Below, in pieces: positions 27,749-36,327 of a DNA stretch of 40,775 nucleotides (within the stretch, counting starts at the first letter, position 1; every line of letters begins with the position of its first letter). Origin of the DNA: Rhodoblastus sphagnicola (lineage in GTDB: Bacteria; Pseudomonadota; Alphaproteobacteria; Rhizobiales; Beijerinckiaceae). The stretch lies in contig NZ_NHSJ01000114.1 in the NCBI RefSeq assembly GCF_002937075.1, positions 1-40,775 on the forward strand. Direction: 5' to 3'. Made by a program: the position numbers and the translations under genes. Under the pieces are notes generated by a model, which did no database searches, was not told the origin of the DNA, and saw only the letters and a program-made list of their open reading frames with translations.

Positions 27749-30700
27749 ATGACGCTCAACCTTTCGGCGCTCGCCGTGCGCGAGCGGGCGGTCACGCTGT
27801 TCCTGATCGTCCTCGTCGCGCTCACCGGCGCCTTCGCCTTCTTGAAACTTGGCCGCGCCGAGGATCCCGCCTTTACCGTCAAGACATTGACGGTGACGAC
27901 GGCCTGGCCGGGCGCGACCGCACAGGAAATGCAGGATCTCGTCGCCGAGCCGCTGGAAAAGCGATTGCAGGAGCTGCGCTGGTACGACCGCGTCGACACG
28001 ATGGCGCGACCGGGTCTGGCTTTCATGATCCTGACGCTGAAGGACAACACGCCGTCCGGCGATGTGCAGGAGCAATTCTATCAGGCGCGAAAAAAACTGG
28101 GCGACGAGGCGAAAAACCTGCCCGCCGGGGCGATGGGCCCCTTCATCAATGACGAATATTCGGACGTCAGCTTCGCCCTTTACGCTCTCAAGGCCAAGGG
28201 CATGCCGATGCGTCTGCTGGCGCGCGAGGCCGAACGCCTGCGCCAGGAGCTGCTGCACGTGCCCGGCGTCAAGAAGATCAATATTCTCGGCGAAAGACCG
28301 GAGCGCATTTTCGTCGAATTCTCCTACGCCAAGCTGACGACGCTCGGCGTCTCGCCGCAGGATATTTTTACCGCGCTGCAAAGGCAGAATGCGGTGACCC
28401 CCGCCGGCTCCATCGACACCAGCGGCCCCCAGGTCTTCATTCGCCTCGACGGCGCCTATGACGATCTGCAAGAGATCGCCAACACGCCCATTGTCGCGGC
28501 CGGCCACACCATGAAGCTCGCCGACATCGCCGACATCCGGCGCGGCTACGAGGATCCCGCGACCTTCATCATTCGCCATCAAGGCGACCCCGCGCTCATG
28601 CTGGGCGTCGTCATGCAGGACGGCTGGAACGGCCTCGACCTCGGCAAGGCGCTGGAAGCCAGGGAGGGGGCGATATCCGCTTCCCTGCCGCTTGGGATGA
28701 GTTTCAGCAAGGTGACGGATCAGGCGGTGAACATCAAGGAGTCCGTCGATGAGTTCATGCTCAAGTTCTTCGTCGCGCTCATCGTCGTGCTGATGGTCAG
28801 TCTGATCAGCCTGGGATGGCGGGTGGGCCTCGTGGTCGCGGCGGCGGTTCCCCTGACCCTGGCGGTCGTCTTCGTGATCATGCTGGACACCGGGCGGTTT
28901 TTCGATCGCATCACGCTCGGCGCCCTCATCCTGGCGCTGGGTCTCCTGGTCGACGACGCCATCATCGCCATTGAAGTCATGGTGGTGAAAATGGAAGAGG
29001 GCATGGACCGGATCGCGGCCGCCGCCTATGCTTGGAGCCATACGGCGGCGCCCATGCTCTCCGGGACGCTTGTGACGATCATCGGCCTGATGCCGGTCGG
29101 TTTCGCGCGTTCGGCGGCGGGCGAATATGCCGGCAATATTTTCTGGATCGTCGGCTTCGCCCTGATCGCCTCCTGGTTTGTGGCTGTGGCCTTCACGCCC
29201 TATCTGGGCGTCAAAATGCTGCCGAACATCAAACCGGTCGAAGGCGGGCATCTGGCGATCTATGACACGCCGAACTATCGGCGCCTGAGGCGGGTCATCC
29301 GCTTCGCCGTAGACCGCAAGTTTCTCGTTTGCGGCGCGGTGGCGCTGGCTTTTGTCGGCGCCATCGCCGGCATGGGCGCGGTGAAGCAGCAGTTCTTTCC
29401 CGCCTCGGATCGTCCGGAAGTTCTGGTCGAAGTCCGCATGGCCGAGGGAACGAGCATAGAGGCGACGGAGAAAACGGTCGCCAGGCTCGAAGGCTGGCTG
29501 GCGCGACAGCCCGAGGCGGAGATCGTGTCCAGCTATGTCGGACAGGGCGCGCCGCGCTTCTTCCTGGCGATGGCTCCGGAATTGCCCGATCCGGCTTTCG
29601 CCAAAATGGTCGTGCTGACCGGGAACGCCGAGACGCGCGAAGCGTTGAAGCGGCGCATGCGCGCGGCCTTGGCGGAAGGGCTGGCGCCCGAGGCGGATGT
29701 GCGGGTCACGCAATTGGTTTTCGGTCCCTACACGCCATTTCCGGTCGAGTTCCGCCTCATGGGCCCCGACCCTGTCGAATTGCGCAAAATCTCGGACGCG
29801 GCCCTCACGATCATGCGCGACGTCCCCGATGTGCGGCAACCGACGCGCGACTGGGGCAATCGCTCGGCGGTCGTGCATTTTGTGCTGGATCAGGACCGCC
29901 TGCGCCTGATCGGTCTGTCGCCTTCGGAAGCTGCGCAGCAGCTTCAGTTCCTGTTGACGGGCATTCCCGTCACCCAGGTTCGCGAGGATATTCGCACCGT
30001 GGACATAGTGGCGCGCAGCGCCGGCGGCGAACGGCTCGATCCGGCGCGGCTGACCGATTTCTCGCTGACGAGCCGCGATGGGCGTCCGGTTCCGCTCGAC
30101 CAGATCGGTCATTTCGAGGTGCGCATGGAAGAGGCGATCATGAAACGTCGCGACCGCACGCCCACGATCACCCTTCGCTCCGACATCAATGAAACCACCC
30201 AGCCGCCGGAAGTGTCCACGCAAGTCATGGCGGCGCTCCAACCGCTGATCGCCTCCTTGCCGGAAGGCTATCGCATCGAGATGGGCGGTTCGATCGAGGA
30301 GGCGCTCAAGGCGAATGTCGCGCTGGCGGCGGTCTTTCCCATCATGATCGCGCTGGCGCTCCTGGTGATCATGTTCCAGGTCCGGTCCTTCTCGGCGATG
30401 ACCATGGTCATTCTGACCGCGCCTCTCGGCCTGGTCGGCGTTGTGCCGATCCTGATTGCGTTCAACCAGCCTTTCGGTTTCAACGCTATTTTGGGGCTGA
30501 TCGGGCTTGCGGGCATACTGATGCGCAACACGCTGATCCTGATCGAGCAGATCAAGGAAAACAAGCACGCGGGCCTGAGCGATTATCAGGCCGTGATCGA
30601 GGCGACGGTGCAGCGCGCGCGCCCCGTCGTTCTGACGGCGCTGGCCGCCGTGCTGGCCTTCATCCCGCTGACCCATTCGGTGTTTTGGGGATCGATGGCC

Positions 30701-30874
30701 TATACATTGATCGGCGGGACCGCCGGAGGGACCCTGCTGATCCTGCTGTTCCTGCCGGCGGTCTATGCGGTCTGGTTCAAAGTCTCCAGCGCGCGTGAAT
30801 CACATTCGGCGGCGCCTCTGCCTGATGGGCTTGGCAAAGCGACGGCATGCGCGCGCTTAGCGCGCATGCCATAA
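27749..30874 (+). CDS. RND efflux permease (AcrB/HAE1-type)
   Basis: 1041 aa, full length, with 12 TM helices in the usual 1+5 / 1+5 layout. The proton-relay motif is LLVDDAIIAIEVMVVKMEEG in TM4, and the second half has GLAGILMRNTLILIEQ. The porter loops are full size. It differs clearly from the MexF-like permease at the left edge; the N-terminus LSALAVRERAVTLFLIV and the PAFTVKTLTV block belong to the subgroup often paired with TetR-controlled adaptors. The gene overlaps its adaptor's ribosome site (2-nt gap). The last codons fall inside a strong hairpin. Confidence 0.95.
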   Translation: MTLNLSALAVRERAVTLFLIVLVALTGAFAFLKLGRAEDPAFTVKTLTVTTAWPGATAQEMQDLVAEPLEKRLQELRWYDRVDTMARPGLAFMILTLKDNTPSGDVQEQFYQARKKLGDEAKNLPAGAMGPFINDEYSDVSFALYALKAKGMPMRLLAREAERLRQELLHVPGVKKINILGERPERIFVEFSYAKLTTLGVSPQDIFTALQRQNAVTPAGSIDTSGPQVFIRLDGAYDDLQEIANTPIVAAGHTMKLADIADIRRGYEDPATFIIRHQGDPALMLGVVMQDGWNGLDLGKALEAREGAISASLPLGMSFSKVTDQAVNIKESVDEFMLKFFVALIVVLMVSLISLGWRVGLVVAAAVPLTLAVVFVIMLDTGRFFDRITLGALILALGLLVDDAIIAIEVMVVKMEEGMDRIAAAAYAWSHTAAPMLSGTLVTIIGLMPVGFARSAAGEYAGNIFWIVGFALIASWFVAVAFTPYLGVKMLPNIKPVEGGHLAIYDTPNYRRLRRVIRFAVDRKFLVCGAVALAFVGAIAGMGAVKQQFFPASDRPEVLVEVRMAEGTSIEATEKTVARLEGWLARQPEAEIVSSYVGQGAPRFFLAMAPELPDPAFAKMVVLTGNAETREALKRRMRAALAEGLAPEADVRVTQLVFGPYTPFPVEFRLMGPDPVELRKISDAALTIMRDVPDVRQPTRDWGNRSAVVHFVLDQDRLRLIGLSPSEAAQQLQFLLTGIPVTQVREDIRTVDIVARSAGGERLDPARLTDFSLTSRDGRPVPLDQIGHFEVRMEEAIMKRRDRTPTITLRSDINETTQPPEVSTQVMAALQPLIASLPEGYRIEMGGSIEEALKANVALAAVFPIMIALALLVIMFQVRSFSAMTMVILTAPLGLVGVVPILIAFNQPFGFNAILGLIGLAGILMRNTLILIEQIKENKHAGLSDYQAVIEATVQRARPVVLTALAAVLAFIPLTHSVFWGSMAYTLIGGTAGGTLLILLFLPAVYAVWFKVSSARESHSAAPLPDGLGKATACARLARMP
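30844..30870. terminator. Hairpin at the 3' end of the RND permease gene
   Basis: Perfect 11-bp stem GGCATGCGCGC / GCGCGCATGCC with a 5-nt loop, overlapping the last codons of the permease. No T-run follows. It may be a terminator or an mRNA-end stabilising structure. Confidence 0.5.
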
Positions 30875-30926
30875 GACAAAGCAGTCGTATCGAGCCGGCT
30901 GGCGCGACAGATCTTCACCACATGGG

Positions 30927-30977
30927 CTAAGCAGGATTTTCGAAAATCGGTGGCCACTTTTCGGAAATCCTGCTTAG
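30927..30977. repeat. RIME-like palindromic intergenic element
   Basis: 20-bp inverted repeats, CTAAGCAGGATTTTCGAAAA (30927-30946) and TTTTCGGAAATCCTGCTTAG (30958-30977), matching at 19 of 20 positions around an 11-nt spacer (TCGGTGGCCAC). The architecture (18-20-bp arms, a central GAAAA/TTTTC with a TGGCCACT-like centre) is that of the small palindromic elements scattered between genes in Rhizobiales. The flanks 30875-30926 and 30978-31167 show no gene. Confidence 0.65.
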
Positions 30978-31167
30978 GATCGATTGATGTCGCCAGCTTG
31001 CGCGGCGCGCGGCTTGCAGCTGGTTGTGGATGGCTCCCCGCCTCGCGGTCGGATTTCAGCAACGGTTACGGCGCGACGCCGGCGGCGCGGGCTTTGGCGT
31101 CGGGTTCGTCGAGGCGGCGGATCGGCCAGGGTTCAACAGTCCTTTGGTCGGCGGCCTGCCGGGACGC

Positions 31168-31821
31168 TCACGGGCCGAATGCCGCGGCGGTGATCGGCGC
31201 GCCGGCGGGAAAATGGAGGAATTCCGACCCGTCCCACGGGCCGTTGATCAGCCGCTCCAATCGACCGCGCCGCGCCTCGAAGATCTCCAGCGGCAAGCGC
31301 GCCCGATCCGCCAACGCCTGCGCCTCCTGTTGGCGCTGCTCCCGGCGCGGGTGATCGGTGCGAAGGAAGACGAAGCCGTGGTAGCCGTCGAGCATCGTAT
31401 TGAGCACGCGAAGCGCCCGCGTCTCGCCATAGGAGCGCACCGCGCGCTGATGTTCGGAAGCCAGCGTCCGCTTGCCCTCCATCCACCCGCCGCTCAAGTA
31501 GAAGACGCCCTTCTCCAGCGCCGGGCCGTCCACGGTCAACGGACCGCCCGCCAGCAGTGGGATGCAATCGTGGACGCGGGGAACAACCAACGGGGCGTGT
31601 GGCGAGATGAGGCTGTCGAGCGCGTTGCCGCACAAGCCGAAGCCGAGGATGACGCGCTCGAACCCGCGCGACTTGGCCAATTCCTCGGCGATGGCGTCGC
31701 GTAGACGCAACGGGAACGTATGCAGCCCCATCGATAGGAATTCGAGCTGCGTGGTCGGCGGGGTGGGGATTCGCAGCAGTTCCTCGCGCATCACTTCGCA
31801 GGCCAGCAGCAGCGTCGACAT
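31168..31821 (-). CDS. DUF1638 domain protein
   Basis: 217 aa from ATG at 31821, with GAGGA about 12 nt upstream. The DUF1638 core is visible as LLACEVMREEL near the start, VILGFGLCGNALDSL in the middle and PRVHDCIPLLAGG after it. Cys, His and Asp in those blocks could bind a metal or cofactor. Elsewhere this family often sits beside corrinoid-dependent methyltransferases, but its function is unknown and no such gene is here. The frame continues upstream in phase into a relic of an EmrA-type protein, so a longer 290-aa membrane-anchored product from 32040 (GGGAGG ribosome site) is formally possible. Confidence 0.75.
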   Translation of the reverse strand: MSTLLLACEVMREELLRIPTPPTTQLEFLSMGLHTFPLRLRDAIAEELAKSRGFERVILGFGLCGNALDSLISPHAPLVVPRVHDCIPLLAGGPLTVDGPALEKGVFYLSGGWMEGKRTLASEHQRAVRSYGETRALRVLNTMLDGYHGFVFLRTDHPRREQRQQEAQALADRARLPLEIFEARRGRLERLINGPWDGSEFLHFPAGAPITAAAFGP

Positions 31822-31889
31822 CGTTTGAGCATCCTCGTTCTTGGGTGTTTCCGCCGGGAAACCCGAGCCTTCAATGCGCGTCCGCCGCG

Positions 31890-32040
31890 GACCGAACCAC
31901 CAATGGTGGCCATACCAAGAGCCCGCCAAGGCGATCAGCGCCGCGAGGCCCGCCGAACTCAGCTGTCGGCGCGACCACGGCCGCGTCGCCGCGTTGGGAA
32001 GAGTTGCCGCAATCTTGTCGACCTGCGCCGCCGTCTCCAT
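31890..32040 (-). pseudogene. EmrA/HlyD-type secretion protein, N-terminal anchor relic
   Basis: From ATG at 32040 (GGGAGG upstream) the frame reads a hydrophilic start, RPWSRRQL, and one TM helix (AGLAALIALAGSWYGHHWWF). This matches the N-terminal membrane anchor of EmrA-like adaptors, which continue GRFIESTDDAYVGG. Here that continuation is gone, and after about 20 unrelated residues the DUF1638 gene begins in the same frame. The identification rests on the anchor pattern only. Confidence 0.42.
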
Positions 32041-32051
32041 GCGTCCTCCCC

Positions 32052-32493
32052 TCAGCCTTTTAACGGTTCGTTTCGGCGCGTATGGCGCAGCCGCGCGTGC
32101 TCGTCGGCGGCCGGTCCCGGCGCGGAGCGGAACACCGGGTCGGACAACGGCCGGCCGCTGACGCGGTCGATCATCGCCGGCTCGACGACCTCTCCGATTT
32201 CCCGGTTGACGATCAGCACGCTCGCCCCTCGGGAGCGCAATGTTTGTTGCCCCAGGTGAGCAGCGCTTGCAGCATCGGACGAAAATCGCGTCCGCGCTCG
32301 GGTCAAGCACATAGGCAATGCGCAGCGGAGGCTCGGCGTAAGCGCGCCGCTCCAGCAGGCCGACCTCGACCAAGCCGTTCAACCGCCGGGTCAGCATGTT
32401 GGGGGCGATGCCAAGACTTTTAGAGAACTCGCCCACCCGCTCCAGGCTGCGGGCGATCGAACATTGCATGTCGCCGAAGCTCTTGCGCTGCAT
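32052..32493 (-). pseudogene. HxlR family transcriptional regulator, decayed
   Basis: Starts MQRKSFGDMQCSIARSLERV as HxlR proteins do, but then jumps from VGE directly to FSKSLGIAPNMLTRRLNGLV. The expected WWSILILRDA-type block of about 20 residues is deleted in frame. After RIAYVLDP the frame shifts: DFRPMLQALLTWGNKHCAPE lies in a second frame and ASVLIVNREIGEVVEPAM, then DRVSGRPLSDP, in a third, ending at 32052. At least two frameshifts plus the deletion make it non-functional. It was divergent from the aldo/keto reductase relic at 32609, with an inverted repeat between them. Confidence 0.83.
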
Positions 32494-32511
32494 AGGATCA
32501 GGCCATGGTCA

Positions 32512-32557
32512 CTTGCATGAAGAAAGTGAATAGAATAAGTCACAATCATCATGCAAG
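32512..32557. promoter_or_regulatory. Inverted repeat between HxlR and AKR relics
   Basis: CTTGCATGA (32512-32520) and TCATGCAAG (32549-32557) form a perfect 9-bp inverted repeat with a 28-nt AT-rich centre containing a smaller GTGA/TCAC pair. It lies in the divergent spacer between the two relics and is presumably the former HxlR operator. Confidence 0.55.
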
Positions 32558-32608
32558 CGCTTTCTTCGACGCGGTCGTTAGCGTCGCTGCACCAAAGGGA
32601 CCCCCGCC

Positions 32609-32689
32609 ATGCGCTATCGCGTTCTCGGCAAGACCGGCGTTAGGATCTCCTCCCTCGCGCTAGGCGCCGGCAATTTCGGCCAGCGCTGA
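32609..32689 (+). pseudogene. Aldo/keto reductase N-terminal relic
   Basis: 26 codons, MRYRVLGKTGVRISSLALGA then GNFGQR and a stop. This is the start of a full-length aldo/keto reductase of a different subtype from the three intact ones (MRYRxLGKTGVxVSxLxLGxxNFG). The rest has been replaced by DNA that leads into an IS1380 transposase fragment, which probably caused the truncation. Confidence 0.75.
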
Positions 32690-32796
32690 CAAACGGAGAG
32701 GTTCCGATCAGTTGTTGCTTTCCACTTGATTATGAGAATCAGAGACCAATGATTTGAGACACATACGTTGCCGCTTAATTTGAGAACGTACAGACA

Positions 32797-32916
32797 CATC
32801 TGGCCGCCGACCGCACCTCATGCTCGAAGGCGCCCGCCAACCAGTTCCGGCTGGTCTTGCATGTCGGGGCGTACTGGCTGATGTGGGTCTGCGTGTTAAT
32901 CGGCGCGGCAGCGTGA
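32797..32916 (+). mobile_element. IS1380-family transposase, C-terminal fragment
   Basis: Forty codons reading HLAADRTSCSKAPANQFRLV and then LHVGAYWLMW before a stop. The DRTSCxxAxANQFRLxLHxGAYWLMW block is characteristic of the C-terminal part of IS1380 transposases. The N-terminal 300-plus residues are missing and the extreme C-terminus is altered after WLMW. It is a scar of an insertion between the aldo/keto reductase relic and the porin gene. Confidence 0.72.
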
Positions 32917-33283
32917 CCCCTCCCATACCAAATAGATCAACGCCTTACGACGCCGATCGGCGTCCGGACCCCAGGCCGTTTCACAACCAGTGACATCGGC
33001 CGCGACCACGCGTTGAGCGCATCCAAGCGCGGCAACGCAATTCGCTCCAGACTCTTTTAGTTGATAAAATCTGTCGACTTTATTGACTGTTAGTCAGCTA
33101 GAACGTAAGGGTGGAGCCTGGAAACATGGCGATTTGAGGCGGCGCGCGCCTCCGAAAAGTGGGCATGGCGATACGACCGGCTTTCCCGCGATCAAGCAAG
33201 GATACGGTCATGTCGCGGCGTCGCACGACCAGGTTGTCGTCGTCCCCCGGCAATCTGTGTGGACGACGTCCCACGGCCGAAAA
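32917..33283. other. Noncoding region upstream of the porin gene
   Basis: About 370 bp with no gene. An AT-rich patch at 33055-33095 includes TTGATAAAATCT and a TTGACT hexamer and is the likeliest porin promoter. The open frame starting at 33159 is the porin frame extended upstream, without porin-like sequence before 33348. Confidence 0.45.
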
Positions 33284-33307
33284 CGGCTGGGCGGCAATGC
33301 CCAGCCG
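33284..33307 (+). promoter_or_regulatory. 5'-UTR hairpin before the porin gene
   Basis: CGGCTGGGC and GCCCAGCCG form a perfect 9-bp stem with a 6-nt loop (GGCAAT), ending 40 nt before the porin start codon. Given its position it may affect translation or mRNA stability. It is not followed by a T-run. Confidence 0.45.
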
Positions 33308-33347
33308 TCACATCAAAACCCGCGCGAAGGCGGTCATGGAGAATAAA

Positions 33348-34244
33348 ATGAATTTCAAGAAAGCGTTGGTTACGGCGGCGATCTCTGCAGCCTCGTTGAT
33401 CGGCGGAAATATTGAAGCGCAGGCGGGTTCGGAAATCCTGCCCGGCATCACCACCGGCATCGCGCTCGGCGCGCCGCTGCCGCAGGGGGTGTATGTGTTG
33501 CAGTTGCCGAGCTACGGCTACACGAATTCGAAACCCGCCGTGAACCTCGGCGTCGTCGTCCCCGCCTGGGTGATCTGGTCGACGCCGTGGGATATTCTCG
33601 GCGGTCATCTCTTGTTCGACGCCGCTTCGCCGCTCGCCAACGCCGCCATCCATGGCGCGCGCAGTTGGGCCGGCGTATCCAATCCGCTCATCGAGGCGCA
33701 GTTGAAATGGAACCTTGGTGGCGGCTGGTTCGGCGGTGTGCAAGCCGGCGGCTATTTGCCGGTGGACAATGATTTGACGCAGATCAGCGCTGCCCGCGAT
33801 TTCGCCTCCTTTCAGACGGTTGCAGCGGTCAGCTATCTTGCCGACGGCTACAACCTCTCCGCCACGTTTATCTACGGCACGGGCCAAAACGCCAGCTACA
33901 GCAGCCCGGTCCACAGTAGCCTGACGGCGAACCCCGGCTCCTGGGGCACGAACTGGATCAACCTCGACCTAACCGCGACCAAGAAGTTCGGCAAGGTCGA
34001 AGTCGGCGCTGTCGGCTATGGCTCTTGGGATCTCGACCAGCCCTATGTCGGTTATGCCAAGCAGAGCCAGTTCGTGCTCGGTGGTCTCATCGGTTATGAT
34101 TTCGGCGCCGTCAATGTCGCCTTCAAATTGACCCGCACATTGGCTGAAACCAATTATGGCGGCTTTGAAACCCGTGGATGGGCTAATATCATCATCCCGC
34201 TCTGGGTCGCCGCGCCGTCGACGACGATCGCCGCCAAATACTGA
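33348..34244 (+). CDS. Outer-membrane transporter/porin, phenol MetA-pathway family
   Basis: 298 aa from ATG at 33348 with GGAG 7 nt upstream; ATG at 33336 is in frame but has a poorer site. The signal peptide is MNFKKALVTAAISAASLIGG with a cut after AQA. The mature part alternates aromatic and small residues as in beta-barrels (GYTNSKPAVNLGVVVPAWVI, GGWFGGVQAGGYLPV, NWINLDLTATKKFGKVEVG, VNVAFKLTRTL). This matches the SphA/MetA-pathway outer-membrane family, which lies near aromatic or solvent degradation genes and is thought to take up hydrophobic substrates. No degradation genes are adjacent here, and mobile-element debris flanks it on both sides. Confidence 0.85.
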   Translation: MNFKKALVTAAISAASLIGGNIEAQAGSEILPGITTGIALGAPLPQGVYVLQLPSYGYTNSKPAVNLGVVVPAWVIWSTPWDILGGHLLFDAASPLANAAIHGARSWAGVSNPLIEAQLKWNLGGGWFGGVQAGGYLPVDNDLTQISAARDFASFQTVAAVSYLADGYNLSATFIYGTGQNASYSSPVHSSLTANPGSWGTNWINLDLTATKKFGKVEVGAVGYGSWDLDQPYVGYAKQSQFVLGGLIGYDFGAVNVAFKLTRTLAETNYGGFETRGWANIIIPLWVAAPSTTIAAKY

Positions 34245-34370
34245 GCAAAGCCTGGCGGCGCCGCCTGATCGATTACACGCAAATCGCTCGAAGGCTCCGC
34301 CGGCAATTTTCAACACAAGGCGCGACAGCACCCCAGTTCATCCGGCCAGTTCGGTTCATAAGACAGGTTA

Positions 34371-34396
34371 GCCCTCCGGCCGGGGCGCTGCTTTTT
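34371..34396 (+). terminator. Candidate rho-independent terminator after the porin gene
   Basis: GCCCT and GGGGC pair around CCGGCC, and GCTGCTTTTT follows (T-run 34392-34396). It lies 127 bp downstream of the porin stop and upstream of a small gene. The stem is short (about 5 bp), so this is tentative. Confidence 0.4.
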
Positions 34397-34468
34397 CGCC
34401 CAACTGCGGCGCGCGCTCCATTCTGGCCCAGTCCCAGGCTGGTTTCAAGGCGTCGTGAGGAGAAGATG

Positions 34469-34615
34469 ATGAGCACGTATATTCAGATGGCTGCGGCTGT
34501 TCCGCCTCCGCCTACGGCTCCCCCCGCGGCGCCAGAGGACATGGCGCCGGAGGTGTGGGAAAAGGTGAAGGATCACCCCCGCTATCAGCCCGTTGACGAA
34601 GTCGCCGTTGGCTGA
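34469..34615 (+). CDS. Small proline-rich protein, unknown
   Basis: 48 aa from ATG at 34469 (49 from the adjacent ATG at 34466). A strong GAGGAG ribosome site with 6-nt spacing favours 34469. The sequence has a proline/alanine-rich middle (AVPPPPTAPPAAPEDMAPEV) and a charged end (WEKVKDHPRYQPVDEVAVG). No signal peptide or membrane segment. Not recognised. It ends 13 bp before the IS1182 transposase frame, so the natural gene could have been longer and cut by the insertion, although it has its own stop. The strong ribosome site is the main argument that it is real. Confidence 0.5.
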   Translation: MSTYIQMAAAVPPPPTAPPAAPEDMAPEVWEKVKDHPRYQPVDEVAVG

Positions 34616-34628
34616 TTCCATCTCATGA

Positions 34629-35963
34629 TTGGGAATAGGGCTGGATTATTGCGATGGCGATGAAGCGGGATGCCGGAATGACCTCATCGCCACATGGGCG
34701 GATATGCCGCGCTCTCCCGGCCACGCCTTTTACGACCGGTTGAACAAGCTCTTGAGCGACGCCGGCTTCGACGCTTTTGTCGAGGAGGTGTGCAAGCCAT
34801 TTTACGCGGCGACGATGGGCGCACCCTCGCTGCCGCCGAGGCGGTATTTTCGCATGCACATGGTCGGATATTTCGAAGGCATCGACTCTGAGCGCGGCAT
34901 CGCCTGGCGCTGCGCCGACTCTTTCTCGCTGCGCGATTTCCTGCGGCTGTCGAAGCCGCGGGCGCGTCTGTCTCACGAGGCGCATGAGAAGATTTTCGAC
35001 TGGGTGTTGAAGCTGATCGCCGAGCGCGGCCTGGTGAAAGGCGAGCGGATCGGCGTCGACGGTTCGACCATGGAAGCCAACGCGGCGCTGCGCACCATTC
35101 TGCGGCGCGACAATGGCGAGACCTATCGCGCGATGCTGACGCGCATGGCCAAGGAGAGCGGCATCGAAACGCCGAGCGCCGAAGAGCTGGCGCGGCTTGA
35201 CCGCAAGCGCAAGGGCAAGAAGCTTTCCAACGACGACTGGAGGAGTCCGACCGATCCGGACGCCAGGATCGCGCGGATGAAAAACGGGACGACGCATTTG
35301 GCCTACAAGCCCGAACATGCCGTCGATCTGGACACGGGAGCGATTGTCGCCGCGCCGATCCATGCGGCGGACGACGGCGATGTGGCGACCTTGCCGGCGA
35401 CCTTGAAGGCGGCGGCGGAAAATCTGGCGGATATCAACCTTGCGCCGACGCGCGAAAGTCCCTGCGAGTTGATCGCCGACAAGGGGTATCATTCGCGCGC
35501 CGGGCTGAAGGATCTGGACGACAGCGTCTGGAAGACACGGATCTCCGAACCCAAGCCAGCCAAGGGCTATTTGCGTTGGCATGGCGACGAGGCGGCGCGC
35601 TACGCCGTTTACGCCAACCGGGCGCGTTTGAAATCGGGTGTCGGGCGCAAGGCCATGCGCCGGCGCGGCGAATTGGTCGAACGCAGCTTCGCCCATGTGC
35701 TCGATCGCGGCGGCACGCGCCGCGCCTAGCTGCGCGGACGCGAAAACGTTCACAAACGCTACCTGATCCATGTCGCCGGGTTCAACCTCGGCCTGCTGAT
35801 GCGGGCGCTGTTCGGCGCCGGGGCGCCAAGGCAGGCGTCCGATGCTAGAAACGCCCTGCTATTCACGTATCAGGCCGACGAGACTTTCATCTTCGCCATA
35901 CTCGCCGCTGTCGAGGGCCAATGGGCGTGTTGCCTCACCATCATCACGCCCGAACCAAATTGA
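34629..35963 (+). mobile_element. IS1182-family transposase, inactivated by amber codon and deletion
   Basis: DDE transposase: DMPRSPGHAFYDRL, RYFRMHMVGYFEGIDSERG, GERIGVDGSTMEANAALRT, YKPEHAVDLDTGA, ADKGYHSR and ERSFAHVLDRGGTRRA. The first frame stops at TAG (35727-35729). The same frame continues LRGRENVHKRYLIHVAGFNL and on to TGA at 35963. Relatives have Trp (TGG) at the TAG position, so this is a nonsense mutation. A second defect is an in-frame loss of about 13 residues at FLRLSK/PRARL, where relatives have a VPDHSWLSKT-like stretch between two LSK repeats. The frame opens with TTG at 34629; ATG at 34704 is an alternative. Terminal inverted repeats were not resolved. Confidence 0.88.
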
Positions 35964-36056
35964 GCGAAGAAGACGACTTCAGCCACGGCCTGCTATACCC
36001 CGATTCCTGGATGAACCGTTTTTGACGGGGGTCGGAGAATCACCGAATGATCCGAC

Positions 36057-36170
36057 ATGATTCGAGCGGGTTTCCTCAGCGACGTCGAAAGGAAGGCCCT
36101 TACGCGCATTGCACGGGACGGGCTTGAGGAGCCGCGTGGGCCGGCGAGCCAACTCCCTGATCCTTCTCCG
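36057..36170 (+). mobile_element. IS630-type N-terminal HTH relic (tentative)
   Basis: IRAGFLSDVERKALTRIARD then GLEEPR, followed in the next frame by GRRANSLILL and a stop, resembles the start of IS630-like transposases or their HTH partners, whose pattern includes ARRANALLLLDDG. A frameshift and a stop follow within 40 codons. The rest of 35964-36327 shows no gene. Confidence 0.42.
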
Positions 36171-36327
36171 ACGGTCGTTGAAATAGCTGAGAACGTCGCC
36201 TCGAGCCGTTCCGACCCGTTGAACCTTCTTACGCCGCAGCCTTGGAGCGCGATCCGCGCGCCTATCGCGCCGCCTGGAGCTTCCGCTAATGGGTCGGGGC
36301 GAACGGCGCGGCCAAGTCCTGGCCTCG

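Noticed and set aside
27659-30676. Minus-strand open frame of about 1005 codons
   Set aside because: It is the mirror of the RND permease in GC-rich DNA. The composition (Arg/His/Asp-rich) is that of an antisense shadow, and the plus-strand protein matches a known family along its full length.
34466-34615. Small gene as a RiPP or methanobactin-like precursor
   Set aside because: No cysteine or typical leader-core division, and no modifying enzyme or exporter next to it.
35727-35729. TAG read through as pyrrolysine or another amino acid, prompted by the DUF1638 gene nearby
   Set aside because: Relatives of the transposase have Trp (TGG) here, the element carries a second lesion, and no pyrrolysine or methyltransferase gene is in the window.
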